A model generated the notes under the pieces. That model ran no database searches. It was not told the origin of the DNA and worked only from the letters and a program-made list of their open reading frames with translations. The translations under genes were made by a program, and so were the position numbers. This document shows, one piece after another, positions 9,335-17,693 of a stretch of DNA of 64,000 nt. Origin of the DNA: Desulfopila sp. IMCC35006 (GTDB lineage: Bacteria > Desulfobacterota > Desulfobulbia > Desulfobulbales > Desulfocapsaceae). Within the stretch, counting starts at the first letter, position 1, and every line of letters starts with the position of its first letter. Location of the stretch: the NCBI RefSeq assembly GCF_005116645.1, contig NZ_SWCM01000005.1, positions 62,001 to 126,000 of the forward strand. The letters run 5' to 3'.

Positions 9335-10929
9335 GCGCTGACTTTGATGCCATTGTAGTGGGAAGCGGTCCTGCCGGTGTATCAGCCGCCTTTCCTTTGG
9401 TACAGGCAGGTCTAAAGATATTATTAGTTGATGGTGGGCGAGAAATGCAGGTTAAACCACCATCGAAACCTTATCTGGTTAGCCGTGCAGAAGACGAAAA
9501 CCAATGGGAGTGGATGGTTGGGCGAGATTATTACTCTCTTCGCAATATAAACACCGTTTCGCCAAAGCTTAGAGTTCCTACACTTTCCTATGTTTTTGAG
9601 GGATTCGAAGCTGCAAACAGGATTAATGCCCACGATTTCATTGCTATTGGCTCCTTAGCTCGTGGCGGGTTGTCGAGTGCTTGGGGATGCGGAATTGCCC
9701 GTCTTTCTCCTGAAGAGTTGAACGACTTCCCTTTTTCTCCATCCGAAATCTTGACGTCTTATGAGACAGTATCCCGTCGTATCGGTTTAAGCGGTGCCTT
9801 AAAGGATGATCTTTCAGAATATTTTGGCATTGATGAATGGGCTGACCCACCGATCCCGATTGATGACTTGCGCAGTAGAATATTGCACAGATATGAAAAG
9901 CGTAAAGCAGACGTAACGCCGCTGGGATTCAAACTGGGACGTTCACGTATTGCTGTCCTAAGCCAAGATCGAGCAGAACGCAAAGCCTGCGATACGTCAG
10001 GAAACTGTATGTGGGGATGTCATCGGCGTGCTTTATACACGGCAGCAGAAGATCTTGAACTTCTAAAAAAATTCTCCAATTTTACCTACAGAAGCGGTTT
10101 CGTGGTTGATGAACTTGATTGCGCTGGAGCACTTCGAGCGGTGAGGGGAAGCGATATGTCGGGCAATCAAACCATCTCTGCCAGCAAAATTATCCTCGCT
10201 GCTGGAACTCTTGCGACCACTCGACTTGCTTTACAGGCGCTAAATCTCAATAAACCAATAAGCATGCATGCATGCCCGATTGCTGCATTCATGCTCTGGT
10301 TACCAAAAGCTTTAGGTAGTGCACGGCCACCTGCTTTTGGTCTCGGGCAATTATCATTTGCCCTTAAACTAGAACATGGCGTCGCTGGTTTTGGCTCTCT
10401 TTTCAATACAACAGGCATACCCAGTGCAGAATTTGTGCGGCATATGCCTTTAAGCAAACGGTATGGGATTGATTTCCTCAAAGCTTTGTTGAGTTCCTGT
10501 GTCGTAGGAAATTTGTTTCTACCAGGAAAATTATCAACGTCGATGCTCTCCCTGCGCACTGATGGCTCCTTGCATGTGGAGGGCGGTTTTCGAAAGGAGG
10601 TGCCCGAGTTAATGCATCTGGCTGAACAACGCCTGCGAAAAGTGTTTTGGAAACTCGGGGCGGTACTGCTTCCCATGAGTTTTACTGTGGGAAAACCCGG
10701 CGGCGATATACATTATACTTGTTCACTGCCGATGCGAGCAAGACCGGATTACGGTGAAACCGACGCCTTTGGTGAACTTTTTGGGTTGGATGACATCTAT
10801 GTTGTTGACGGCGCAAGCCTTTCTGACCACTCTGAAAAATCACATACTCTGACTATTATGGCAAATGCAGACCGGATTGGTAGAAAAATATCTTATGATT
10901 ACAAGGATGCTAAGTGCAATATAGTGTAG
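9331..10929 (+). CDS. GMC-family FAD-dependent oxidoreductase
   Basis: 532 residues. The N-terminal FAD-binding motif is 'IVVGSGPAGVSAAF' followed by 'LLVDGG'. A second flavin region is 'ARGGLSSAWGCG'. The C-terminal half keeps the GMC layout: 'GGDIHYTCSLPM' (position of the catalytic His) and 'SHTLTIMANADRIG', preceded by 'YVVDGASLSD'. A cysteine cluster C-x5-C-x3-C ('CDTSGNCMWGC') lies near residue 220 and recalls bacterial sugar/sterol GMC enzymes. GMC enzymes oxidise alcohols or sugars. There is no obvious signal peptide, so it probably acts in the cytoplasm on a nucleotide- or lipid-linked sugar. Such an enzyme inside an O-antigen-type operon is uncommon. Confidence 0.85.
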   Translation: MSADFDAIVVGSGPAGVSAAFPLVQAGLKILLVDGGREMQVKPPSKPYLVSRAEDENQWEWMVGRDYYSLRNINTVSPKLRVPTLSYVFEGFEAANRINAHDFIAIGSLARGGLSSAWGCGIARLSPEELNDFPFSPSEILTSYETVSRRIGLSGALKDDLSEYFGIDEWADPPIPIDDLRSRILHRYEKRKADVTPLGFKLGRSRIAVLSQDRAERKACDTSGNCMWGCHRRALYTAAEDLELLKKFSNFTYRSGFVVDELDCAGALRAVRGSDMSGNQTISASKIILAAGTLATTRLALQALNLNKPISMHACPIAAFMLWLPKALGSARPPAFGLGQLSFALKLEHGVAGFGSLFNTTGIPSAEFVRHMPLSKRYGIDFLKALLSSCVVGNLFLPGKLSTSMLSLRTDGSLHVEGGFRKEVPELMHLAEQRLRKVFWKLGAVLLPMSFTVGKPGGDIHYTCSLPMRARPDYGETDAFGELFGLDDIYVVDGASLSDHSEKSHTLTIMANADRIGRKISYDYKDAKCNIV

Positions 10930-11834
10930 TCATCCCTGTCTATAACAGCGCTGCAATCGTCGGAGAGACTGTTGATCGAGTGCGTGAGTTTTTCCTTGTG
11001 CAAGGTCATCATTACGAGATTATCTTAGTCAACGATGGCAGCCGAGACGATAGTTGGAGCGTTATTACTCGCCTGGCCAGAGCTTTTCCCGAGGTGATAG
11101 CGATCAACCTGCTAAAAAACTACGGTCAGCACAACGCCAACCTTTGTGGTTTCCGCGAGGCCAAAGGGGATTATGTCATCACCATGGATGACGACCTGCA
11201 AAACCCACCGGAAGAGGTTAGTAAATTGATCGAGTCGGTTCGGCAAGGCCATGATCTGGTAATCGGCCACTTCGAGAGCAAGAAACACTCTCTAATGCGT
11301 CGCATTGGCAGCCATATGGTTGGATGGTTGATCCGCACGGCATTTGACGTGAAAGACGATCTTGTATTGAGTAATTTCCGCATTATCCGGCGCGACGTTG
11401 TTGATCGTGTCTGCCGCAACACTTCAGTGGCCCCTTATATTCCCGGCTTGGTTCTCAAATATTCCGCGCATCGCTGCAACGTTTTGGTACGTCACCTTCC
11501 GAGGGCCGAGGGCAAAAGCAATTATACAATTCGCAAATTGCTGGGTCTAGTAGCCAATATAATGTTTAACCATTCCACCATACCCCTGCGCTATGGAGCC
11601 GCGTTTGGCTTCATAGTTTCCGGCATCAGTTTCTTGCTTGGCTTGTTCTATCTGCTGCGCACGCTGATTGACGGTGTCGGTATTCCGGGATGGGCCACTC
11701 TGGTGGTGCTGATGTCCTTTTTCAACGGGGTACTTATTCTGCTGTTAAGCGTGATTGGAGAGTACCTTATACGTGTTCTGCGTGAAATAGGTACTTTCCG
11801 TAGCTACGAAATAAGCGAGGTAGTTCGCCAATGA
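10914..11834 (+). CDS. GT2 undecaprenyl-phosphate sugar transferase, ArnC-like
   Basis: 306 residues starting with GTG at 10914, preceded by AAGGA and overlapping the upstream stop by 16 bp. It has 'YSVVIPVYNSA', 'LVNDGSRDDSW', 'ITMDDDLQNPPEE' (DxD-type metal site) and two C-terminal hydrophobic helices (about residues 225-295), as in ArnC/GtrB-type enzymes. 'LLKNYGQHNA' and 'DDDLQNPPEE' are typical of the undecaprenyl-phosphate aminoarabinose/glucose transferase group. It should charge undecaprenyl phosphate with a sugar. Together with the two ArnE/F-like half transporters downstream it suggests a second carrier-lipid module. Confidence 0.8.
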   Translation: MQYSVVIPVYNSAAIVGETVDRVREFFLVQGHHYEIILVNDGSRDDSWSVITRLARAFPEVIAINLLKNYGQHNANLCGFREAKGDYVITMDDDLQNPPEEVSKLIESVRQGHDLVIGHFESKKHSLMRRIGSHMVGWLIRTAFDVKDDLVLSNFRIIRRDVVDRVCRNTSVAPYIPGLVLKYSAHRCNVLVRHLPRAEGKSNYTIRKLLGLVANIMFNHSTIPLRYGAAFGFIVSGISFLLGLFYLLRTLIDGVGIPGWATLVVLMSFFNGVLILLLSVIGEYLIRVLREIGTFRSYEISEVVRQ

Positions 11835-12589
11835 ATCATCTGTTCATTATTGGAGCCCAACGATCTGGGTCAACCTATCTCTATCATCTTTTGAACACTC
11901 ACCCGCATGTGTTGATGGCACAGCCTGTCCAACCAGAGCCCAAGTTTTTTTTAAATGATAAGCTCTATGCCAAGGGGCGGGAATTTTACGAAGCTGCATA
12001 TTTCAATTCCTGGACAAATGAAACACGCTACTTAGGCGAAAAAGGTACATCCTATATTGAAACTGAAACAGTCGCGCAACGTATTCGAGAGTTCTACCCA
12101 AATGCCCGTATCTTGATGATTCTACGCGACCCGGTGCAGAGAGCATGGTCCAATTACCGTTTCAGTGTTCAGCATGGTCTAGAGCCACTTGATTTCAAGA
12201 CCGCACTTGTGGCTGAATCTGATCGCCTAAAGCATGCCGCATTCAATACTTCGGTCAATCCATATGCTTATCGCCGCCGGGGGCATTACATCGATTACAT
12301 CAAAACCTATCTCAATATTTTCGATGCCAATCAGGTATGCATCCTTATTCTTGAGGAAATTGCCGGTAATCTTAAGGGCGTGCAGGCCTTGTATCGCTGG
12401 TTGAATATCGATGACTCATTTAACCCACCTACACTTGGAGAGATAATCAACCCAACGAACGTTAAAGGAGAAGCACCAATAAAGGCTTTACGTGACTTAG
12501 CGTCTGGTTATCAGCAATCTCAAGAAATGCTAGAAAGCTACCTTGGTCGTCGGATCGAAATGTGGCGCCGTCATTGGGAGACCTTGTGA
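11831..12589 (+). CDS. PAPS-dependent sulfotransferase
   Basis: 252 residues. The 5'-phosphosulfate-binding loop is 'GAQRSGSTYLYHLL' at the N-terminus, and the 3'-phosphate-binding region is 'LRDPVQRAWSNYRF', with Arg and Ser correctly placed. The C-terminal 'RRIEMWRRHW' matches the usual family end. It probably transfers sulfate from PAPS to a hydroxyl of a glycan or lipid-linked sugar in the cytoplasm. It overlaps the ArnC-like gene by 4 bp and the next gene by 4 bp. The prediction implies a sulfated surface glycan; no dedicated PAPS-synthesis gene lies in the window. Confidence 0.85.
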   Translation: MNHLFIIGAQRSGSTYLYHLLNTHPHVLMAQPVQPEPKFFLNDKLYAKGREFYEAAYFNSWTNETRYLGEKGTSYIETETVAQRIREFYPNARILMILRDPVQRAWSNYRFSVQHGLEPLDFKTALVAESDRLKHAAFNTSVNPYAYRRRGHYIDYIKTYLNIFDANQVCILILEEIAGNLKGVQALYRWLNIDDSFNPPTLGEIINPTNVKGEAPIKALRDLASGYQQSQEMLESYLGRRIEMWRRHWETL

Positions 12590-12939
12590 TTTCACACCCC
12601 CTCATTATAGTCACGGCAACGGTACTTCTGGGGCTGGTGAGCGCAGTTTTGTTGAAGGAGGCATCCTTCCAGCATTTCCAATCTTGGCTGCCTATGTGCT
12701 TTCTTTTCTTGGGCGTCTTGTTTGTAAACTGCTTGAGATTTTTCCTCTGGGGTTACGTGCACAAACGCCATCCCATTAGCTTGACTTACCCGCTCGGCAG
12801 TACCTTCTTTCCCCTTATTTTGCTAGTTGGACATTTCTTGTACGGAGAGCCGGTGACCATACAAAAAATGATCGCCTCTAGCATCATCATGCTTGGTGTA
12901 GCTTTGCTTTCCATAGAGGAATCGGTTGATGGTATTTAA
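12586..12939 (+). CDS. SMR/EamA half transporter, ArnE/ArnF-like (first partner)
   Basis: 117 residues from GTG at 12586, which overlaps the sulfotransferase stop (GTGA) and follows GGGAG by five bases; an in-frame GTG at 12562 is less likely. Four hydrophobic helices are visible. The end 'MIASSIIMLGVALLSIE' resembles the last helix of EamA/SMR proteins. Single four-helix units like this normally work as dimers, as ArnE and ArnF do for undecaprenyl-phosphate aminoarabinose. A second unit follows at 13495, so the two probably form a heterodimeric flippase for the sugar made by the ArnC-like enzyme. Transported substrate is inferred. Confidence 0.65.
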   Translation: MISHPLIIVTATVLLGLVSAVLLKEASFQHFQSWLPMCFLFLGVLFVNCLRFFLWGYVHKRHPISLTYPLGSTFFPLILLVGHFLYGEPVTIQKMIASSIIMLGVALLSIEESVDGI

Positions 12940-13495
12940 TTTTAGGCAATGGCTGTACCGCAATCATTACGCGAAAAGTGTTGTCAATAGCTTGTATGTC
13001 TATGGAATATTTTTATTTCATATGGTTACCAACTGGATGCCTGGAATATTGCGTACTGCTTTTTTCAGGCTGCTCCTTCGTCGCTGCGGAAAACGGGTCT
13101 TTTTTGATCACAATATTTATATAAAATTTCCTTGGCTCGTTGTTATCGGTAACTCTGTAGTGCTCAATCGTGGCGTTGAGATTTATAGCGATTTCTTTAA
13201 TAATTCGATGGTTCGAATTGGCTCTGGAGTAAGACTGGCTCCCAACGTTCAGATTCATGCCTCAGGACATGAAATTGAATCTGGAGAATTTCTTCATCAA
13301 GGTGCTGGAGTGGAGATCGGCGACAACGTCTGGGTAGGAGCTGGTGCCATTATTCTTTCAGGGGTTTGCATCGGCGAAGGCAGTGTCGTTGCAGCTGGAA
13401 GTGTTGTGACCAAAAACATTCCACCCCATTCGTTGGTGGCAGGCGTACCAGCTGTGGTGAAAAAATCAATGCTATACGGTGGAGCTGGGATATAA
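12929..13495 (+). CDS. Hexapeptide-repeat (left-handed beta-helix) acyltransferase
   Basis: 188 residues from ATG 12929, preceded by GAGGA at good spacing and overlapping the previous stop by 11 bp. Hexapeptide repeats run through 'VVIGNSVVLNRGVEIYSD', 'MVRIGSGVRLAPNVQIHASGH' and 'GAGVEIGDNVWVGAGAIIL', ending in the CoA-binding-type 'GSVVTKNIPPHSLVAGVPA' found in WbbJ/LacA/NodL acetyltransferases. The His in 'IHASGH' is a candidate catalytic residue. It probably O-acetylates a sugar of the surface glycan using acetyl-CoA. It lies precisely between the two half-transporter genes. Confidence 0.85.
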   Translation: MVFNFRQWLYRNHYAKSVVNSLYVYGIFLFHMVTNWMPGILRTAFFRLLLRRCGKRVFFDHNIYIKFPWLVVIGNSVVLNRGVEIYSDFFNNSMVRIGSGVRLAPNVQIHASGHEIESGEFLHQGAGVEIGDNVWVGAGAIILSGVCIGEGSVVAAGSVVTKNIPPHSLVAGVPAVVKKSMLYGGAGI

Positions 13496-13797
13496 TGTTG
13501 CTCCCATTGGTGTTGGCGATCGTTACTACCGCAGGCGCTCAGGTGCTGTATAGACTTTTTTTTCTCCGTCGAAAAAAAAGATATCTCTTGGCTACGATTG
13601 GACTGTTTTGTTTAGCACCAGCAATGAGCTACATTGCTTTGCAACACTGGAGCTTGAGCACAGTTTACATGGCCACCGGGCTGACTTATGCTCTCGTTCT
13701 GATTCTGGCAAAGGTGGTACTCGGTGAAACGATTAGTCGACGAAAGATGCTTGCGATGTTGCTGATTGTCGGCGGCGTTGTCATTTTTAATCTATAA
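13495..13797 (+). CDS. SMR/EamA half transporter, ArnE/ArnF-like (second partner)
   Basis: 100 residues from ATG 13495, which shares its A with the upstream TAA. Four hydrophobic segments are visible. The first begins 'LLPLVLAIVTTAGAQVLY' and the last is 'MLAMLLIVGGVVIFNL', with 'LGETISRRK' just before it, a pattern typical of EamA/SMR ends (glutamate before the last helix). It is the likely dimer partner of the 12586 product. The separation of two halves by an acyltransferase gene is unusual. Alternative role: small multidrug-resistance pump, less likely in this context. Confidence 0.65.
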   Translation: MLLPLVLAIVTTAGAQVLYRLFFLRRKKRYLLATIGLFCLAPAMSYIALQHWSLSTVYMATGLTYALVLILAKVVLGETISRRKMLAMLLIVGGVVIFNL

Positions 13798-13813
13798 TTG
13801 GTTCTGAGTCCTT

Positions 13814-14956
13814 ATGACAATTCGATTTAATTTCCCCTACCTGGTCGGCACCGAGCTTGAATACATCCAAGACGCTGTGAAATACGGACGACTTGCCGGT
13901 GACGGCTTATACACCAGGAAATGCTCGGAACTGCTTGAAGCCTATTTGGGTCACGGCAAAGTGCTGCTCACTCACTCCTGTACAGCTGCGCTGGAAATAG
14001 CCGCCATCCTGGCAGACATTCAACCTGGTGACGAAGTCATTATGCCATCCTACACTTTTGTGTCCACGGCGAACGCCTTTGTGCTCAGAGGAGGTGTACC
14101 GGTTTTTATCGATATCAGGCCAGACACCCTGAACATAGACGAACGGCTGATCGAGGCAGCCATCACTCCACGCACAAAAGCCATTGTGCCGGTCCACTAT
14201 GCGGGGGTGGCTTGCGAGATGGATTTCATCATGGAGATTGCCAGGCACCATGGTCTGCTGGTTATTGAGGATGCAGCACAGGCACTAGGCAGCAGTTACA
14301 AGGGGCGTAAGCTTGGCACGTTGGGCGATTTTGCCGCTTTTAGCTTTCATGAGACTAAAAATATAGTCTCCGGTGAAGGTGGGGCGCTGGTCATCAACAC
14401 TCATCACTTTGTGGAGCGAGCGGAGGTTATCCGTGAAAAAGGAACCAATCGTTCGCGCTTTTTTCGAGGCGAAGTGGATAAATATACCTGGGTGGATGTG
14501 GGCTCGTCCTACTTGCCGAGCGAACTCGTGGCGGCGTTCCTCTACGCCCAGCTTCAGCATATCAACGAAATCAATCAAAAGCGCATGTTGATTTGGAAGA
14601 AATATGAATCGACTCTCCAAGGCACAGCACATCAGGGTCACATCAGACTGCCTGTCATCCCTGAGGCTTGCGTTCATAATGCACATCTTTTTTATCTCCT
14701 TACGCGCACACATGCCGAACAGATCGAACTATTGGCTGCTATGAAGGCTAAAGGGGTTAACGCCGTATTTCACTATATTCCCCTGCATGCAACGGATGCC
14801 GGACAGAGGTTTAGTAAAACAGGCAGTTCCATGGCAATTACAGAAGACTTGGCTTGGCGATTAATAAGGCTGCCTATATATCCTGGACTAGGAGCGTCTG
14901 ATCAACATGAAATTCAACGGCAAGTAATTGATTGGGTGAGTGATAATGTCAGATAA
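13814..14956 (+). CDS. wecE: dTDP-4-amino-4,6-dideoxygalactose transaminase
   Basis: 380 residues, the usual WecE/RffA length. The DegT/DnrJ/EryC1 fold is clear. Stretches such as 'DEVIMPSYTFVSTANAFVL', 'IVPVHYAGVACEMD' and 'REKGTNRSRFFRGEVDKYTW' match my memory of E. coli WecE almost word for word. The PLP lysine is K182 in 'FSFHETKN'; 'VIEDAAQALG' supplies the aspartate that contacts the PLP ring nitrogen. It converts dTDP-4-keto-6-deoxyglucose to dTDP-Fuc4N with glutamate as amino donor. RmlA/RmlB and the acetylase WecD are not in the window, although the hexapeptide enzyme at 12929 could acylate the amino sugar. A 16-bp gap separates it from the half transporter. Confidence 0.9.
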   Translation: MTIRFNFPYLVGTELEYIQDAVKYGRLAGDGLYTRKCSELLEAYLGHGKVLLTHSCTAALEIAAILADIQPGDEVIMPSYTFVSTANAFVLRGGVPVFIDIRPDTLNIDERLIEAAITPRTKAIVPVHYAGVACEMDFIMEIARHHGLLVIEDAAQALGSSYKGRKLGTLGDFAAFSFHETKNIVSGEGGALVINTHHFVERAEVIREKGTNRSRFFRGEVDKYTWVDVGSSYLPSELVAAFLYAQLQHINEINQKRMLIWKKYESTLQGTAHQGHIRLPVIPEACVHNAHLFYLLTRTHAEQIELLAAMKAKGVNAVFHYIPLHATDAGQRFSKTGSSMAITEDLAWRLIRLPIYPGLGASDQHEIQRQVIDWVSDNVR

Positions 14957-16562
14957 ACTGTCAGGTAAATTGTGTGGCAGCTTAAAAAATATATCACACC
15001 AGAATTTGATTGGAATATTTCTCCTTGTTTGCGTTTTTGGAGTGCTCTTTGCCAAAGAAGTACAAGTAGTCGATTTGCGGCAAGTTGACACCGTAATGTT
15101 TATCGAGGCACTTGAAAACACCAAAACACTCGGTTTGCCGCTATCGGCGAGCAATAAAACCGTGAGAGATGCCGCCTCTATGTTTAGATGGAATGCGGAA
15201 AAGGTTTGTCATACAGAGAACTATGCCCTAGATGATTCTCTAGCAAAAAATGTACTTCAGAATCATGCATACTATGCTGTTTACCTCCTTGCACCGTTGG
15301 CTTACGTATTGGATTCGAAGCCCCTTGCTGCAGCGATACATGTTCTTATATATGTCATTTTCGCTGGGTTGGTTTACGGGTATCTGATACGAAGCGGAGT
15401 GGGTGCACTTGCATCATTGTTATTCGTAGCCCTTGTCATGGTTCAGCCAAACTGGTCTTTAGGTGTGCAAGGTCAGTATTATTTTGATCGCTTGTTTATT
15501 CCCGTTGGATTTCTGTTGGCATGTATTACTTTCGGCTTACTAAAGCGAAATTTTGATTACAAAAAATTTATACTGCTTGCAGTGGTTACTTTTTTAGCTG
15601 CCTCAATACATGAACGTGCGGCACTTATGACCGCGATATTCTTCGCTGCATTTTGTTTTTTGTTTTTTAAAACCATTAATAAAAAATTCCTAGTTTGCCT
15701 TTACTGTTTATCATTGCTGCTTTTCGTCTACACGATATGTATAATGTCTACATTTACATCCGATGCCCTTCAATCGAATTCTTCTTTATATTTAAAGGCA
15801 ATAAATAAGGCCCTAGACCCGTGGTATATTTACGGAGATCCTGAAAAGCGGATGCTCGTGTATGTATTTCTGCTTGTCAATTTGCTTATTGGATTTTTTG
15901 GTTTTTTTTCGGGCCGCCTCATGCTTCTTGCGTTATTGATGATGCTACCCAATATTCTTATATGGGCACCTGGTGCTGCAAGCAAAACAGGCTGGCTATC
16001 CCACTATCACAGTTACTATTTCCCATTTCTTGTCTTTGCTTCAGCAACTGGATTTGCAACGCTAATGAATCAGCAATCTTGGAAGAGAGTTACATTAATT
16101 GGGGTGACTATGCTTTTGACCTTATCATTGTATTTGGTACCATATCCCACAGGTTTAGGACTTTCTCTCCAAGCAATCAATGATAACGCAATAGTTTCTT
16201 CTATTCGATTTTTATCTAAAAACGAAGTGTCTGAAAAAGTATTTTTGTCTAATATGAATGACTTGAGAACAATCATTCCGCAGGGATCTACTGTATCAAC
16301 GACTGAGCAGTTTTTTTCAGCCCTCTACGGGAATCGCACTCTGTATTATTTCCCGATAGGTTTAAGCAAGTCGGATTTTGTTGTGTTGCCTAACTACACC
16401 GAGCAAGATAATGGACCCAAATTTCATACTGCTGTGACATATCAAGGGAAAGAGGCTCAACGATTCATAGATATGTGTATGGAAAAAAGAATGAGAGATC
16501 ATGGATTTGACGTCGACGGTAGGGAAGTTATCGGATATTTTAGCGTTATTTCAAAGAAATAA
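14946..16562 (+). CDS. Polytopic membrane protein, DUF2079/GT-C-like
   Basis: 538 residues from ATG 14946 (overlaps wecE by 11 bp; GTG at 14940 is an alternative). About ten hydrophobic helices. After helix 1 comes a periplasmic-type loop with 'LRQVDTVMFIEALENT' and 'NHAYYAVYLLAPLAYVL', which recalls DUF2079-like predicted GT-C proteins (xxDxxxFxxALxN ... DHFxPxLLLLAPLY). The last about 110 residues are soluble and contain cysteine 'RFIDMCMEKRMRDHGFDV'. In context it may be the periplasmic transferase using the undecaprenyl-linked sugar made by the ArnC-like enzyme. This function is inferred; a polymerase role is possible. The coding sequence is notably AT-rich. Confidence 0.55.
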   Translation: MSDKLSGKLCGSLKNISHQNLIGIFLLVCVFGVLFAKEVQVVDLRQVDTVMFIEALENTKTLGLPLSASNKTVRDAASMFRWNAEKVCHTENYALDDSLAKNVLQNHAYYAVYLLAPLAYVLDSKPLAAAIHVLIYVIFAGLVYGYLIRSGVGALASLLFVALVMVQPNWSLGVQGQYYFDRLFIPVGFLLACITFGLLKRNFDYKKFILLAVVTFLAASIHERAALMTAIFFAAFCFLFFKTINKKFLVCLYCLSLLLFVYTICIMSTFTSDALQSNSSLYLKAINKALDPWYIYGDPEKRMLVYVFLLVNLLIGFFGFFSGRLMLLALLMMLPNILIWAPGAASKTGWLSHYHSYYFPFLVFASATGFATLMNQQSWKRVTLIGVTMLLTLSLYLVPYPTGLGLSLQAINDNAIVSSIRFLSKNEVSEKVFLSNMNDLRTIIPQGSTVSTTEQFFSALYGNRTLYYFPIGLSKSDFVVLPNYTEQDNGPKFHTAVTYQGKEAQRFIDMCMEKRMRDHGFDVDGREVIGYFSVISKK

Positions 16563-16574
16563 TAATTCTACTCT

Positions 16575-17693
16575 GTGGGTACATTGTTGAATGCAAAAAA
16601 AAATATTTTAGTTGTTGTGGGCACACGTCCTGAGGCCATCAAAATGGCCCCAGTCATTCTCCTTTTAAAACAGCAATCTTGGGCAAATGTTCGTGTTCTT
16701 GCAACCGCCCAACATCGCCACATGCTGGATCAGGTTTTAATGTTCTTCGCCATCAATCCGGATATTGATCTGAATATCATGCGACCCAATCAGTCTTTGA
16801 CCTCGCTCACAGCAAGATTATTGCTTGAGCTCGACGATGTATTACTAGCAGAAAAACCGGATGTGGTGCTTGCCCAAGGCGATACGACCACGGTGATGAC
16901 GGTGGCACTGGCCTGTTTTTATCATCGCATTTCCTTTGGCCATGTTGAAGCTGGTCTGCGAACTTGGGATATGCAAAATCCGTTTCCGGAAGAGGCTAAC
17001 CGTGTGATTGCCGGGCGCCTGGCGCGCTGGCATTTCGCGCCCACCGAAAGTTCACGTCAAAATTTGCTGCGAGAAGGCATGAGTGATAGCGATATCGTTG
17101 TCACCGGTAACACAGTCATTGATGCGCTGTTAATGACGGCATCGAAAGAGCTTGAACTTGGTATTGCACTGGATGACACCAAGCGGCTGGTGCTGGTAAC
17201 AGCGCATCGGCGTGAGAACTTTGGTGAGCCATTCCGCAATATTTGCCATGCGTTGAGAACTCTGGCCGAATGTAATGCCGATATCCAGATTCTCTATCCA
17301 GTGCATCCAAATCCGAATGTGAAGGATATGGCTCATGAGATATTGGGCGCTTTTGACAACATTATCTTGTGCGAGCCTTTAGATTATGCGCCATTCATCG
17401 CGGCAATGAAAAAAGCCTATTTGATCATTAGCGATTCTGGTGGTGTACAGGAGGAGGCGCCAGCGTTGGGTAAACCGGTATTGGTTTTACGTGATGAAAC
17501 TGAACGGCCCGAGGCTGTCAAAATGGGCGTAGTGAAACTGGTTGGGTCTAACTACGAGCACATAGTCAAAGAGGCTCAGTTGCTTTTGGATAATGAATCT
17601 GCCTATCAGGCAATGGCACGAGGTGTTTCTCCATATGGTGATGGTAAAGGCGCCGAACGAATCGTGAAAGTGTTGCAGGATCACTTTTCCTGA
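16575..17693 (+). CDS. wecB: UDP-N-acetylglucosamine 2-epimerase (non-hydrolysing)
   Basis: 372 residues from GTG 16575 (TTG 16584/16587 are alternatives). Family signatures: 'VVGTRPEAIKMAPVI' at the N-terminus, 'AQGDTTTVMTVALA', 'HVEAGLRTWDMQNPFPEE' and 'ISDSGGVQEEAPALGKPVL' plus 'RDETERPEAV', covering the UDP-binding and active-site residues of WecB/MnaA. It interconverts UDP-GlcNAc and UDP-ManNAc in the cytoplasm. With wecE two genes upstream this recalls enterobacterial common antigen precursors (ManNAc/ManNAcA and Fuc4NAc). The UDP-ManNAc dehydrogenase WecC is not in this window. The next gene overlaps its stop by one base. Confidence 0.93.
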   Translation: MGTLLNAKKNILVVVGTRPEAIKMAPVILLLKQQSWANVRVLATAQHRHMLDQVLMFFAINPDIDLNIMRPNQSLTSLTARLLLELDDVLLAEKPDVVLAQGDTTTVMTVALACFYHRISFGHVEAGLRTWDMQNPFPEEANRVIAGRLARWHFAPTESSRQNLLREGMSDSDIVVTGNTVIDALLMTASKELELGIALDDTKRLVLVTAHRRENFGEPFRNICHALRTLAECNADIQILYPVHPNPNVKDMAHEILGAFDNIILCEPLDYAPFIAAMKKAYLIISDSGGVQEEAPALGKPVLVLRDETERPEAVKMGVVKLVGSNYEHIVKEAQLLLDNESAYQAMARGVSPYGDGKGAERIVKVLQDHFS

